Part shown: one piece after another, positions 26,056 through 33,089 of the stretch
How the letters are laid out: every line of letters begins with the position of its first letter
Position numbering within the stretch: the stretch's first letter is position 1
Made by a program: the position numbers and the translations under genes
The notes under the pieces: model-generated
What the model was told of the DNA's origin: nothing
What the model saw: only the letters and a program-made list of their open reading frames with translations
The model's database searches: none
NCBI RefSeq assembly: GCF_007830035.1
Contig: NZ_VLKN01000005.1
Span: 269,569 to 333,568 of the forward strand
Source: Luteimonas cucumeris
Lineage (GTDB): Bacteria; Pseudomonadota; Gammaproteobacteria; Xanthomonadales; Xanthomonadaceae
Direction: 5' to 3'
Length of the DNA: 64,000 nt

Positions 26056-26357
26056 GGCGGGCTCCGGCGAAGAAGAGGTTGGCTGGGTATTTCAACACGA
26101 TCGTGTGGCGGTGCATGTCATCGCGATCACGAAGTGTGCCACCGCGCCGTGGAAGGCGGCATCACCGGTCGCGCCTGCAAAAACGCGAACTGCGACGCAG
26201 CTTGCCGTCGCGCCTGACACACATCACCGGCGTTGTGGTTAAGGCAACGTAACCCTAACGATCAAGCCGTCGTCAGGATTCAGACTGGCGCTGGCAAGGT
26301 GCGGACGTGCGGCCAAGACCGTGCACTCCATCCTTACCTGTTCCATGGAGCCAAATC
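26056..26357. other. 302-bp divergent promoter region
   Basis: The interval separates the start of the sugar dehydrogenase gene (minus) from that of the EF-hand gene (plus). It contains a perfect 12-bp palindrome at 26095-26106 and moderately AT-rich sequence at about 26225-26270. I see no gene in it. Confidence 0.6.
26095..26106. promoter_or_regulatory. 12-bp perfect palindrome upstream of the sugar dehydrogenase
   Basis: ACACGATCGTGT is fully self-complementary and lies 40 bp before the sugar dehydrogenase ATG, a plausible operator position. No regulator gene is nearby. Confidence 0.3.
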
Positions 26358-26705
26358 ATGAAAACGAACAAGCGTTTGATCCCCCTGCTGGCGCTCACCG
26401 CAACGTTGGCCGCTCCCCTGGCCTTCGCGCAGTCGACCACCCCGACGCAGTCGGCAGAACCCACCGCGGCGCCTGAAGCCGCCGCCCAGGCAGCTCCCGC
26501 CGCCGGCGCCAAGACCAAGACCTGGGCCGACGTGGACAGCGACAAGGACGGCAAGATCAGCAAGGCCGAATCCGCCGCCGAACCGGCCGTGGGCCAGATC
26601 TTCGACCAGGCCGACGCCGACAAGGACGGCAACCTGACCACCGACGAATACAAAGCCTTCGTTGCCAAGGCCAATGGCGCGCCCAAGGCCGACCAGGGCG
26701 GCTGA
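26358..26705 (+). CDS. EF-hand secreted protein
   Basis: ATG 26358 has ATGGAG upstream and opens a signal peptide (ending AFAQ, about residue 25). The 115-aa protein then has an Ala/Pro/Thr-rich linker and two EF-hand loops: DVDSDKDGKISKAE at about 58-71 and DADADKDGNLTTDE-like DQADADKDGNLTTDEY at about 84-99, each with the D-x-D-x-D-G pattern. This predicts calcium binding in the periplasm. A GC-rich hairpin follows at 26715. Partner unknown. Confidence 0.9.
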   Translation: MKTNKRLIPLLALTATLAAPLAFAQSTTPTQSAEPTAAPEAAAQAAPAAGAKTKTWADVDSDKDGKISKAESAAEPAVGQIFDQADADKDGNLTTDEYKAFVAKANGAPKADQGG

Positions 26706-26714
26706 TCACGCATC

Positions 26715-26739
26715 CCGGCCCGGCCTCGCGCCGGGCCGG
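26715..26739 (+). terminator. GC-rich hairpin after the EF-hand gene
   Basis: A 10-bp stem (CCGGCCCGGC and GCCGGGCCGG) with a 5-base loop lies 10 bases after the stop. It has no T-run, so it may be a weak terminator or an mRNA-stabilising structure. Confidence 0.45.
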
Positions 26740-26794
26740 CCGCGAACGGCGTGCCCCCGCACGCCGTCGTTCCAGACATCGAGGGAGTTCCGCA

Positions 26795-26998
26795 ATGAAT
26801 ATCAAGATGCGCGATGTATCGCTGGCGTTGCTGACCGCCAGCGTATTGACGATGGCGGCCTGCGCCAGCACCCAGGATGACCCGACCGAACCGCCGGCCG
26901 ACGCCACTGCACCGGTGGACGAAGCCGCGACACCGGCGACGGACGCCAGCAGCGTGCCACCGCCGGCCGACAGCACCACGCCGGCAACCACGCCGTAA
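26795..26998 (+). CDS. small lipoprotein, Pro/Thr/Ala-rich
   Basis: The 67-aa product has a lipobox (LTMAAC, Cys about 23) and GAGGGAG upstream. The mature part is low-complexity (TEPPADATAP, ATPATDAS), so it could be an anchor or linker protein, or simply fast-evolving. No conserved domain is seen. It is a real gene by its signal sequence, ribosome site and codon use. Confidence 0.68.
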   Translation: MNIKMRDVSLALLTASVLTMAACASTQDDPTEPPADATAPVDEAATPATDASSVPPPADSTTPATTP

Positions 26999-27102
26999 GT
27001 CACATGCTTCGATCGCGTCTGCAACAATCGCTGCGGGCGGAATGCTGCAAACGCAAAGGCGGCCACGGCCGCCTTCGTCGTATCGACGCGTAAACTGCAC
27101 GG

Positions 27103-27879
27103 ATGCAGAACGCACAAGCACATGCGCACGACGACAACGCGATACGCCTGGTCGGTTTCGACGGCGACGACACCCTGTGGCGCAGCCAGGACTATTTCGA
27201 TGCCGCGCAGGTGGAGTTCGAAGGCATCGTCGGCGGCTATGCCGACCTCGGCGACGTCCGCGTCCACGAACACCTGTACCAGGTGGAGAAACGCAACCTG
27301 GCGCTGTTCGGCTACGGCGTCAAGGGCATGGCGTTGTCGATGATCGAAGCGGCGCTGCAGATCACCGGCCAGCGCATGTCCGGCGCCGACGTGCAGCGCA
27401 TCGTCGCACTGGCCAAGTCGCTGCTGCAGCATCCGGTGGAACTGCTGCCCGGCATCCGCGAAGCGGTCGAGCGCATCGCGGCGGAACGCGACGTGGTGCT
27501 GATCACCAAGGGCGACCTGTTCCACCAGGAAGCCAAGGTGCGGCAATCCGGACTGGCGCACGTCTTCCGCCGCATCGAGATCGTCAGCGAAAAGGATGCC
27601 GACACCTACACGCGCCTGTTCGGCGAATTCGAGCTGGCGCCGGCGCAGTTCCTGATGATCGGCAATTCCCTGCGCTCGGACATCGCCCCGGTACTGGCGC
27701 TGGGCGGCTGGGGCGTGCACATGCCCTACCACACCACCTGGGCGCACGAGAGCGAGGCCGAAATCCGCGCAGGCCAGGCACGCATGCGCAGCGTGGATTC
27801 GGCCGATGAACTGCCGACGGCGGTGCGTGAGCTCGCGGCGCTGGCCGATCGCGGCCGGAATCCGCCGGCTGATGCCTGA
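27103..27879 (+). CDS. HAD-family hydrolase
   Basis: The 258-aa protein has the HAD signature FDGDDTLW with nucleophile D20 and acid D22. Motif II is probably the T in VLITKGD (about residue 129), and motif III includes the conserved Lys near KVRQSG and IVSEKDADTYTRLF. Motif IV is in FLMIGNSLRSDIAPVLALGG with its acid. A helical cap between motifs I and II (about residues 40-110) suggests a C1-type phosphatase for small phosphorylated metabolites. Cytoplasmic. It is monocistronic. Confidence 0.9.
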   Translation: MQNAQAHAHDDNAIRLVGFDGDDTLWRSQDYFDAAQVEFEGIVGGYADLGDVRVHEHLYQVEKRNLALFGYGVKGMALSMIEAALQITGQRMSGADVQRIVALAKSLLQHPVELLPGIREAVERIAAERDVVLITKGDLFHQEAKVRQSGLAHVFRRIEIVSEKDADTYTRLFGEFELAPAQFLMIGNSLRSDIAPVLALGGWGVHMPYHTTWAHESEAEIRAGQARMRSVDSADELPTAVRELAALADRGRNPPADA

Positions 27880-28084
27880 ATCGCTGAAGCAGGCGGCACC
27901 GCAATGGGATCCGCGAGCGGCATGGCGTGAATGCCATGGACAAGCCCCGCTGGAGGCTGGCCCAGCTTAGCGTCGGCTAAACCTCCGAGAGGCGCATCGC
28001 AAACATTAAAAAGCGGTTCACCGCGCGCGCCGCATCTTGGCGCTGTCCGCGCAACGGCGTGGATTCCCCAAGGAGAGAACGACG

Positions 28085-28579
28085 ATGACGATACTGTCCC
28101 GCTGGCTGGCCCCCGCCTTGCTTGCCGTCGGCTTCGGTTTCGCTGCAATGGCGCCGACGCCCGCACGGGCCCAGGGTGATGAACTGGTGCGCGTCATCGT
28201 CGATGTCGCCGACGTCATTTTCCGCAGCGGCCAGCCCTACTATCGCCACGATAACCGCTACCGCTACGACGACCGCCTGATCGTGGTGCACGACCGCTAC
28301 CGCGGCCCGATCTACTACCGCCAGGTGCCGCGTGCCGTTTATTACCGCGACTACAACCGCTACCGCAGCGGCCCGCCATACGGCAATGCCCACGGCTACT
28401 GGCGCGATGGACGCTGGTGGGATGGGCGCCGCTGGCACGACCGCCGGGACCATCGCGAATACCGGCGCTGGCAGACGAGCAATTCGTGGCGTGACCGCGA
28501 TCACGATCGCTACGACCGCAAGTACAAATACAAGTACAAAAACAAACATGGCCGCGGCCATGGCCGGGACGACGATTGA
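28085..28579 (+). CDS. Arg/Tyr/Trp-rich secreted protein
   Basis: ATG 28085 has AAGGAGAG upstream. The 164-aa protein has a signal peptide ending about residue 29 (ARA). A short hydrophobic DELVRVIVDVADVIF is followed by an unusual tail: many Tyr, Arg, Asp and Trp (YYRHDNRYRYDDR, YRDYNRYRSG, GYWRDGRWWDGRRWHDRRD), ending in KYKYKYKNKHGRGHGRDDD. Such aromatic-cation composition could bind metal, lignin-like or nucleic-acid ligands, but I do not recognise a family. A stem-loop (28611-28639) lies 32 bases after the stop. Confidence 0.78.
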   Translation: MTILSRWLAPALLAVGFGFAAMAPTPARAQGDELVRVIVDVADVIFRSGQPYYRHDNRYRYDDRLIVVHDRYRGPIYYRQVPRAVYYRDYNRYRSGPPYGNAHGYWRDGRWWDGRRWHDRRDHREYRRWQTSNSWRDRDHDRYDRKYKYKYKNKHGRGHGRDDD

Positions 28580-28610
28580 GCGTTGCAGCGACTCTGTCAT
28601 GTGGCATTCG

Positions 28611-28639
28611 AAGGCGGTGCCGTCATCCGGCGCCGCCTT
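28611..28639 (+). terminator. stem-loop after the Arg/Tyr-rich gene
   Basis: AAGGCGG and CCGCCTT pair as outer stem, with an inner GCC/GGC pair, around a 7- to 8-base loop. No U-run follows, so this is only a possible terminator. Confidence 0.35.
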
Positions 28640-28710
28640 CGGCGTTCAACGGAACCTCAATTTCGCGATGCTAATCTGGGCGCAGCCCATCCGGTCCACA
28701 GGAGTTCGTC

Positions 28711-29145
28711 ATGCGCATCACTTCATTGTTCGTCGCGGCGGTGCTCGCGCTGGCGGCATTGCCGCCGGCGCATGCGGCCGGCCCGATCGACTGCCGTCTC
28801 AAGTTCAGCATGTCCGGCTGGTCGGCGTTCTACAAGACGTCCTCCGGCGAGGGCGTGGTGAGTTGCGACAACGGGCAGAGCATGCCGGTGCGGATCAGCA
28901 CCAAAGGCGGCGGCATCACTTTCGGCAAGTCGCGCATCGACAACGGCACCGGCGAGTTCTCCGGGGTCTACAACATCCGCGACATCCTCGGCGGCTATGC
29001 CGCGGCCGAGGCGCATGCCGGCGCCGGCAAGTCGAGCAAGGCGCAGGTGGTCACCAAGGGCAGCATCTCGCTGGCGCTGGCCGGCACCGGTTCGGGCTGG
29101 GACCTGGGCGTGTCGTTCGGCAGTTTCGTGATCGAGCCGCGCTGA
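28711..29145 (+). CDS. uncharacterised secreted protein
   Basis: CAGGAG lies 6 bases before the ATG. The 144-aa protein has a signal peptide cut about residue 22 (AHAAG), then two cysteines (DCRLKFSMSGWSAFYKTSSG and VVSCDNG) and a glycine-rich beta region (TKGGGITFGKSRID, ALAGTGSGWDLGVSFGSFVIEP). The shape suggests a small beta-barrel or beta-sandwich periplasmic protein. No named family is recognised. It converges on a small membrane protein gene. Confidence 0.75.
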   Translation: MRITSLFVAAVLALAALPPAHAAGPIDCRLKFSMSGWSAFYKTSSGEGVVSCDNGQSMPVRISTKGGGITFGKSRIDNGTGEFSGVYNIRDILGGYAAAEAHAGAGKSSKAQVVTKGSISLALAGTGSGWDLGVSFGSFVIEPR

Positions 29146-29187
29146 CCGGTTGTCCTCGCGTCGACCTGCGCATAGCGGGCAGGGCAG

Positions 29188-29382
29188 TCAGCGCGGCGAG
29201 ACCACGCCGCCGTCGACTCCCTGCGGCACCTTCAGGGTTTTCTCGACATCGTCGCCGAGCCGGTGCGCGAACCAGCTCAGGCTCAGGCCGTAGGCCAGCG
29301 CGAGCACGGTCAGCAGGCCAGCGCCGGCCAGCCAGCGCCGCAGGCGGCTGGAACGGGGAGGGTGACCGGGACGTGGACGCAT
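29188..29382 (-). CDS. small single-pass membrane protein
   Basis: The 64-aa product has a basic N-terminus (MRPRPGHPPRSSRLRRW), one hydrophobic segment (LAGAGLLTVLALAYGLSLSW, about 18-37) and a charged C-tail (FAHRLGDDVEKTLKVPQG). The positive-inside rule puts the C-tail in the periplasm. Similar short proteins in Xanthomonadaceae have a hydrophobic LALAYGLSL and a DxEKxL segment, which supports it being real. It converges on the previous gene and diverges from the NlpE-like gene. Function unknown. Confidence 0.6.
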   Translation of the reverse strand: MRPRPGHPPRSSRLRRWLAGAGLLTVLALAYGLSLSWFAHRLGDDVEKTLKVPQGVDGGVVSPR

Positions 29383-29479
29383 GCTGCGCTCTCAGGCAGG
29401 ACATCCATGGCAACGCAAGCCGCGAATGGATACGGCCAGCGGCGATCCCTGGCCGGCCCGCTGCGGCACAATCCCTTTC

Positions 29480-29917
29480 ATGAAGCCACGCCTCGTATTC
29501 CTGCCGTACCTGCTGTTCCTGTGTGCACTGGGCGCGTGCAGCCGCGCGCCGGCACCCGACGATGCCGCCGCCGCGCTGCTGGAGCATGATGGCCGAGTGG
29601 CCTGGCAGGGCATGCTGGCCTGCGCCGATTGCGACGGCATCGACACCTCGCTGTCGCTCGACCGTCGCGGCGGCCAGCGTGATTACCTGCTGATCGAAAG
29701 CTACCTGACCGAGGGCGGCGCCGAGCGCTTCGTCGAGCGGGGACGATGGCAGGCGAACGACGACGCCCTGATCCGACTGCGGGCGATCGATGGCGGCGAG
29801 CGCGTCTACGCCCTGCAGGCCGATGGCCGCCTGCAGCCACGCGACACCAAAGGGCGCCGCTTCGCAACGCGCGATGGCGATTTCCTGATGCCGGCGATGG
29901 CGTCGAGCGGACAGTAA
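29480..29917 (+). CDS. NlpE-like lipoprotein
   Basis: ATG 29480 gives a leader with lipobox (CALGAC, Cys about 18). The 145-aa product has the NlpE N-domain signature: VAWQGMLACADCDGIDTSLSLDR, with the CADC pair at about 50-53, then YLLIESYLTEGGAERFVERG and a beta-rich end. NlpE in E. coli is an outer-membrane lipoprotein that signals surface contact and copper stress to Cpx. Only the N-domain is present here, so the signalling role is an inference. Confidence 0.82.
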   Translation: MKPRLVFLPYLLFLCALGACSRAPAPDDAAAALLEHDGRVAWQGMLACADCDGIDTSLSLDRRGGQRDYLLIESYLTEGGAERFVERGRWQANDDALIRLRAIDGGERVYALQADGRLQPRDTKGRRFATRDGDFLMPAMASSGQ

Positions 29918-29951
29918 TGCCGGCCATGCCCGGATTTTCGTGGAGGACCGC

Positions 29952-30509
29952 ATGGACAATTCCGTGAGATGCCGTTCGGTGTGCGGGTTGCTGGTACTGG
30001 TGCTCGCAGCCGCCGGCCTCGCACCAGCCTCGTTGGCCGCCGAGCCGGCGCAGGCCGAGGGGCCGCGCAGCGGTGATGCCTGGGTGGATCGCCAGCTCGA
30101 CGACATCAGCCGCTATGGCGAGCGTTACCGGGATGCCTTCATCGACGAACTGGTGCGCTATCAGGCCACGCCGCGCGAACTGGCGCAGGAAGTGCTGGCC
30201 GCGCGCTGGACGCCCGGCGACCTCTACTACGCCTGCGCGATGGCGCAGGCCATTGGCCAACCCTGCCGCAACGTGATTGCCGAATGGACCCGCGACCACG
30301 AGGGTGGCTGGGCGGACGTCGGCAAACGGCTCGGGATCGCGCCCGGTTCGCCTGCGTTCCTCAAGCTCAAGCGTGGTTTCGTGGCCAGCTACGAACATTG
30401 GGCGCGACCGCTGGAACTGGATGCGGAGTTGCGCCGCGCGTTCCCGGACAGGGCCAAGGCGAAGTCCGCAGGCAGCGACCGCAAGGATGCGGACAAGAAC
30501 AGCCAGTAG
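29952..30509 (+). CDS. uncharacterised secreted protein with C-x9-C motif (paralogue A)
   Basis: ATG 29952 follows GGAGG at 6 bases; the GTG at 29940 would add four residues. The 185-aa product has a signal peptide (ending LAAEPAQA, about residue 34) and a conserved core: SGDAWVDRQLDDISRYGERY, FIDELVRYQATPRELAQEVL, LYYACAMAQAIGQPCRNV (two Cys nine residues apart), GGWADVGKRLGIAPGSPAFL and LKRGFVASYEHW. The same motifs recur in the gene at 30626, so they define a family I do not recognise. The C-tail is charged (RAKAKSAGSDRKDADKN). Likely periplasmic; function unknown. Confidence 0.78.
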   Translation: MDNSVRCRSVCGLLVLVLAAAGLAPASLAAEPAQAEGPRSGDAWVDRQLDDISRYGERYRDAFIDELVRYQATPRELAQEVLAARWTPGDLYYACAMAQAIGQPCRNVIAEWTRDHEGGWADVGKRLGIAPGSPAFLKLKRGFVASYEHWARPLELDAELRRAFPDRAKAKSAGSDRKDADKNSQ

Positions 30510-30625
30510 CCGACGGCCCGGCTGTCGGTGCCGACGCGCCTTTTTTAGAGGGCGTTCATGGCCCGTGCCGATCATGTCCGGACAGGTCCATGGCGCCATT
30601 TGACAGCCATCTCAAGGAGAACATC

Positions 30626-31336
30626 ATGCGAACCACGATCAAGAGCATTGTCCTGGCAATGGCACTGGCCGCCGCAAGCGGTGGCGTGCAGGCCCAGGAC
30701 TTCGCGTTCGGGTGGAACCCGCGTACCGGCGACATGTGGATCGACCAGCGCCTCGGCGACATCAATGATTACGGCTACCGTCATCGCGACCCCTTCATCG
30801 ATGAAATGGTCGTGCACTACGGCGCCCCGCGCGTACTGGTGCGCGAATTGCTGGTCGACCGTCACTGGGCGCCGGGCGATGTCTACTACGCCTGTTCGAT
30901 CGCGAACATCCTCGGCATTCCCTGTCGCAACGTGGTGGAGGTATGGGATCGCGATCATGGACAGGGCTGGGGTGCGATCGCCAAGCGTATGGGCATCAAG
31001 CCGGGGTCGGCGGAGTTCCACCGCCTGAAGAAGGGTTTCGTGCCGAGCTACGATCGTTGGGGACGTACGATCGTGCTGGATGCGGACCTGCGTCGGGACT
31101 ATCCGGATCGCGGAAACGGCAAGACTGGTTCGCGCGGCCAAGGCAGTGGCAAGAGCAGCACTGTGCACGGGAACTCCGGCAAGTCGTCCGCATCGCACGG
31201 CAAGAGCAGCAAGAACGACATGGCGCCAGCGCCAGGCAAATCCGGCAAGTCGTCGAAGTCGCAAGGCGCCGGCAAGGACAAGGGTTCCGGCAAGGACAAT
31301 CAGAAGGGCGGAAAAGGAAACGGCAAGCCGCGCTGA
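30626..31336 (+). CDS. uncharacterised secreted protein with C-x9-C motif and long Gly/Lys/Ser-rich tail (paralogue B)
   Basis: ATG 30626 has AAGGAGA upstream. The 236-aa product has a signal peptide cut after VQAQ (about residue 23). Residues 25-165 match paralogue A: GDMWIDQRLGDINDYGYRHR, YYACSIANILGIPCRNV (C-x9-C), GWGAIAKRMGIKPGSAEFHR and LKKGFVPSYDRWGR. From about residue 165 onward it has a repetitive, basic tail (GKSSTVHGNSGKSSASHGKS, GKDKGSGKDNQKGGKGNG). The tail suggests binding to an acidic polymer such as nucleic acid or teichoic-type polymer, which is speculation. It lies 116 bp after paralogue A. Confidence 0.8.
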   Translation: MRTTIKSIVLAMALAAASGGVQAQDFAFGWNPRTGDMWIDQRLGDINDYGYRHRDPFIDEMVVHYGAPRVLVRELLVDRHWAPGDVYYACSIANILGIPCRNVVEVWDRDHGQGWGAIAKRMGIKPGSAEFHRLKKGFVPSYDRWGRTIVLDADLRRDYPDRGNGKTGSRGQGSGKSSTVHGNSGKSSASHGKSSKNDMAPAPGKSGKSSKSQGAGKDKGSGKDNQKGGKGNGKPR

Positions 31337-31441
31337 GCCGCACGCATGGCCGGCAGGGCCGTTGGTGCCGGTCGTGCCGTTCGACGATGCCGACCGCGAC
31401 CGGCTACTGCCGAAGCCCGGCTGCGCCGTTATCATCGCGGC

Positions 31442-31924
31442 ATGTCCGCCGACTACCGCATCGTCGAATACGCCGCGCAATGGCGCGACGATTTCGCGCG
31501 TCTCAACATCGACTGGCTGCAGCGCTACTTCGTAGTCGAGGCGATCGACAACGAGGTGCTGCACGATCCGGAAACGCACATCCTCGATCCGGGAGGGCGC
31601 ATCCTGTTCGCAGTCGATGCGCGGGAACGCGCCACCGGCACGGTGGCGCTGAAGCATGAGGGTGGCGGTGTCTACGAACTGACCAAGATGGCGGTCGAAC
31701 CCGGCCACCAGGGCGCCGGCATCGGGCGCGCGCTGATGCAGGCGGCGCTGGCTACATACCGTAGCCTCGATGGTCGCGAACTGTTTCTCGAATCCAGCTC
31801 GAAACTGGTCCCGGCCTTGCAGCTGTACGCAAGCGTCGGCTTCGTGCACAAGCCGGCGCCGCGTCCCGGCTCGCACTACCAGCGCGCCGACGTGCACATG
31901 GTCTGGACGCCCGGGGATCCGTAA
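31442..31924 (+). CDS. GNAT-family N-acetyltransferase
   Basis: ATG 31442 opens the GNAT domain (MSADYRIVEYAAQWRDDFARL). The 160-aa protein has motif A at VEPGHQGAGIGRALM (85-99), the acetyl-CoA phosphate-binding Q/RxxGxG/A loop, preceded by GVYELTKMA. LFLESSSKLVPALQLYASVGF near the C-terminus is motif B. Substrate could be a small amine or a protein N-terminus; it is not indicated here. No strong ribosome site is visible. It lies alone before the porin-kdp operon. Confidence 0.85.
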   Translation: MSADYRIVEYAAQWRDDFARLNIDWLQRYFVVEAIDNEVLHDPETHILDPGGRILFAVDARERATGTVALKHEGGGVYELTKMAVEPGHQGAGIGRALMQAALATYRSLDGRELFLESSSKLVPALQLYASVGFVHKPAPRPGSHYQRADVHMVWTPGDP

Positions 31925-32096
31925 CAGGGCTTGCAGCGCTGCCCGGAGTTCCAACACCCGACCCATTGCGCTGTCTGTATATCCCACCTGTTCGCGAAGG
32001 ATCAGCTTGTTGCGCGCAATAACCACGGCGCTGCCCGGATCGAACACAACGACGGCGAAGCAGGTTCTGCTCCATGCGTGAAGGACCGCTTGCACG

Positions 32097-32127
32097 CCGA
32101 AAAAAATATACGAAACCTTTACGCCAC
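32097..32127 (+). promoter_or_regulatory. AT-rich patch upstream of the porin-kdp operon
   Basis: Inside the 287-bp gap between the acetyltransferase stop and the porin ATG is the only AT-rich run, AAAAAAATATACGAAACC, about 100 bp before the start. KdpE of E. coli binds T-rich sequence upstream of kdpFABC, so this is a candidate KdpE or promoter region. It cannot be confirmed from the sequence alone. Elsewhere in the gap I see no gene. Confidence 0.3.
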
Positions 32128-32211
32128 GACAGCGGCAACCGCATGGAGGTTTTACTCGCCTCGGGACGAGACTGACCAGGTCGGCGGAATGTCTCCGCCT
32201 GGAAGCGATCC

Positions 32212-32970
32212 ATGTCCCATCTCACTGCAAACACGCGCGCCATCGGCGCGTTGCCGGCCGCGCTCGCGGCCGTTTTCACAGGCGTGGCCGCGCTCGGCGC
32301 CAGTGGTGTCGCACAGGCGGTCGAAGTCGTCGGCAACGCCACGCTCACGACCGACTACGTCTGGCGCGGCAGCACGCAGACCCAGGGCGACCCTGCCGTG
32401 CAGGCTGGCTTCAAGGTGGCCGGCGAGTCCGGCTTCTATGGCTCGATCTGGGCCTCGAACGTGGAGTTCGCGCCGGAGACCCACGCCAGCAGCGAATTTG
32501 ATTTCACGCTCGGTTGGGGCTGCAGCCTCGACGACGACTGGGCGCTGGACGTCAACGTCCTGCACTACCGCTATCCGTCGACCACCATCGAGCTCAACTG
32601 GACCGAGCTCAACGGCACGGCGACCTGGAAGGACAATTACTGGGCTTCGCTGGGTTATTCGGACGAAGCACTGGGCTACGACGAGAGCGGCATCCATGCA
32701 CTGCTCGGCGCCAGGTTCCCGGTCAACGACAAGATGCGTTTCGAGGCGGCGATTGCCTACTACGACCTGAAGGACCTCAACGGCGACGACAGCGACGATG
32801 GCTATGCCCATGGCCTGCTCAGCGCCGTGTGGGCGTTCAAGACGCCCGGTTTACAAGCAAATATGGAAGCGCGCCTGACCGCGCATGCCACCGATTCGAG
32901 CGCGGAGGATTTCTTCGGCGAAGCGTTCGCCGGCAACCGCATCGAAGCGGCGCTGCAAGCGTCGTTCTGA
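32212..32970 (+). CDS. TorF-family putative porin, first gene of the kdp operon
   Basis: The 252-aa protein has a long signal peptide cut near residue 36 (GVAQAVE). The mature part is a beta-barrel typical of the TorF family: VVGNATLTTDYVWRGSTQTQG, DPAVQAGFKVAGESGFYGSIWASNVEF, then DFTLGWGCSLDDDWALDVN and a terminal AALQASF. TorF proteins are small outer-membrane barrels of unknown substrate. GGAAG lies 8 bases before the ATG. Its stop is only 16 bp before kdpF, so it is almost certainly co-transcribed with the potassium pump and may admit ions across the outer membrane. Confidence 0.88.
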   Translation: MSHLTANTRAIGALPAALAAVFTGVAALGASGVAQAVEVVGNATLTTDYVWRGSTQTQGDPAVQAGFKVAGESGFYGSIWASNVEFAPETHASSEFDFTLGWGCSLDDDWALDVNVLHYRYPSTTIELNWTELNGTATWKDNYWASLGYSDEALGYDESGIHALLGARFPVNDKMRFEAAIAYYDLKDLNGDDSDDGYAHGLLSAVWAFKTPGLQANMEARLTAHATDSSAEDFFGEAFAGNRIEAALQASF

Positions 32971-32986
32971 AAGGAGAACCCACACC

Positions 32987-33079
32987 ATGCCTGGCTGGCT
33001 TGCCTTGATCTGCGCGATCGCCGTGGTGATCGCCGCTGCCTATCTTCTGTTCGTGGTCCTGTACCCGGACCGCTTCTGA
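32987..33079 (+). CDS. kdpF: KdpF, potassium-transporting ATPase small subunit
   Basis: The 30-aa product (MPGWLALICAIAVV..., ending LYPDRF) has one hydrophobic segment. KdpF stabilises the KdpABC complex in the inner membrane in E. coli. AAGGAGA lies 9 bases upstream. Its ATG is 16 bp after the porin stop and its stop is 10 bp before kdpA. The gene is too short for most gene finders but its position and sequence fit. Confidence 0.88.
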   Translation: MPGWLALICAIAVVIAAAYLLFVVLYPDRF

Positions 33080-33089
33080 GTTCTCGACG

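Noticed and set aside
30509..30547. T6 run after paralogue A considered as a terminator
   Set aside because: The bases before it form only a very weak stem with a loop of two to four bases.
31137..31336. Gly/Lys/Ser-rich coding region considered as a tandem DNA repeat
   Set aside because: The codons vary and no fixed unit recurs; it is low-complexity protein coding, not a satellite.
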